41,617 nt of DNA from positions 1 to 41,617 of the forward strand of contig JAGCSE010000138.1 of NCBI GenBank assembly GCA_017964325.1, in the 5' to 3' direction. Of this stretch, positions 41,501 to 41,617 are shown one piece after another. Each line of letters opens with the position of its first letter. Positions within the stretch are counted from its first letter, which is position 1. Source of the DNA: Victivallales bacterium (GTDB lineage: Bacteria > Verrucomicrobiota > Lentisphaeria > Oligosphaerales > Oligosphaeraceae). Under the pieces are notes generated by a model. The model was given only the letters and a program-made list of their open reading frames with translations, ran no database searches and had not been told where the DNA came from. The position numbers were made by a program, and so were the translations under genes.

Positions 41501-41560
41501 TATACTATACTATAGTAAAGTATAGTGAATTATAGTATAGTGTAGTATAGTATAAACTAT
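41501..41560. repeat. 5-nt-period TATAG/TATAC repeat, tubC/iteron-like
   Basis: From 41501 the DNA reads as twelve five-base steps dominated by TATAC on the left and TATAG on the right, half a helical turn each. Arms 41501-41517 and 41538-41554 are inverted complements at 15 of 17 positions. It lies about 150 nt upstream of the winged-helix gene and is followed by a G-rich run (41561-41571). Repeats of this kind serve as centromere sites bound by TubR-type or ParB-like proteins. From 41572 to the right edge I see no gene or motif. Confidence 0.6.
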
Positions 41561-41617
41561 GGGGAGGGGGGAATGATATTCCAAGTGATTTTACGTCTTG
41601 GTTTGTGTTGAATGTAT

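Noticed and set aside
41501..41560. Simple AT microsatellite with no function
   Set aside because: Considered, but the inverted symmetry of the arms and the exact 11-mer copy over the promoter favour a protein-binding site. The possibility is not excluded.

Overview
The window looks like a chromosomal segment of a Gram-negative, probably anaerobic gut-type bacterium of the PVC group, most likely Lentisphaerota (Victivallales-like). This placement is an inference. It rests on the mix of a secreted DUF1080 protein, GHL10 and GHL6 putative glycosidases, a DUF6785-like membrane protein and LPS core genes (waaA, a GmhA-like isomerase), and on stop-codon-linked short repeats between genes. Many starts lack a clear Shine-Dalgarno sequence. 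No rRNA, tRNA, CRISPR array or insertion sequence was seen.

Layout. 1-1394: acyl-CoA synthetase cut by the left edge. 1421-2922: AAA_14/DUF4143 ATPase bracketed by related palindromes. 2926-6843 (minus): overlapping operon of a lipoprotein, a GHL10 lipoprotein and an MsbA-type ABC exporter. 6913-10250: mnmA, then a purine nucleoside phosphorylase and a lone etfA on the minus strand. 10409-16188: exported HEAT-repeat protein, DUF1080 protein and a large membrane protein, separated by repeat arrays. 16225-19362: GmhA-like isomerase, a candidate replication origin, dnaN and recF. 19491-20534: yejB-like permease. 20709-26151 (plus): SpoIIE-type phosphatase, waaA, glycyl-radical-enzyme activase, EamA transporter, trmO. 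26227-29382: GHL6 protein and a Fic protein, followed by three 42-bp repeats. 29572-36248: priA, secreted GDPD phosphodiesterase, mutL, phosphodiester glycosidase. 36389-41353 (minus): PfkB kinase, argJ, Ser/Thr kinase, a divergent tubulin/FtsZ-family GTPase and a winged-helix protein. A 60-bp 5-nt-period repeat lies upstream.

The strongest candidate for an undescribed system is 38675-41560. A small winged-helix protein overlaps a TubZ/FtsZ-like GTPase by 4 nt, a soluble Hanks-type kinase follows, and iteron-like DNA lies upstream. One piece of that DNA recurs, inverted, over the predicted promoter. This resembles plasmid/phage TubR-TubZ-tubC segregation modules, but sits beside argJ on what looks like chromosome, with a kinase attached.

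The second notable feature is a family of CTAG-centred 9-bp tandem arrays at five loci. Each starts at or next to the stop codon of a gene, and in the clearest cases that stop codon is part of the repeat lattice. Heptanucleotide arrays do the same at two further gene ends.
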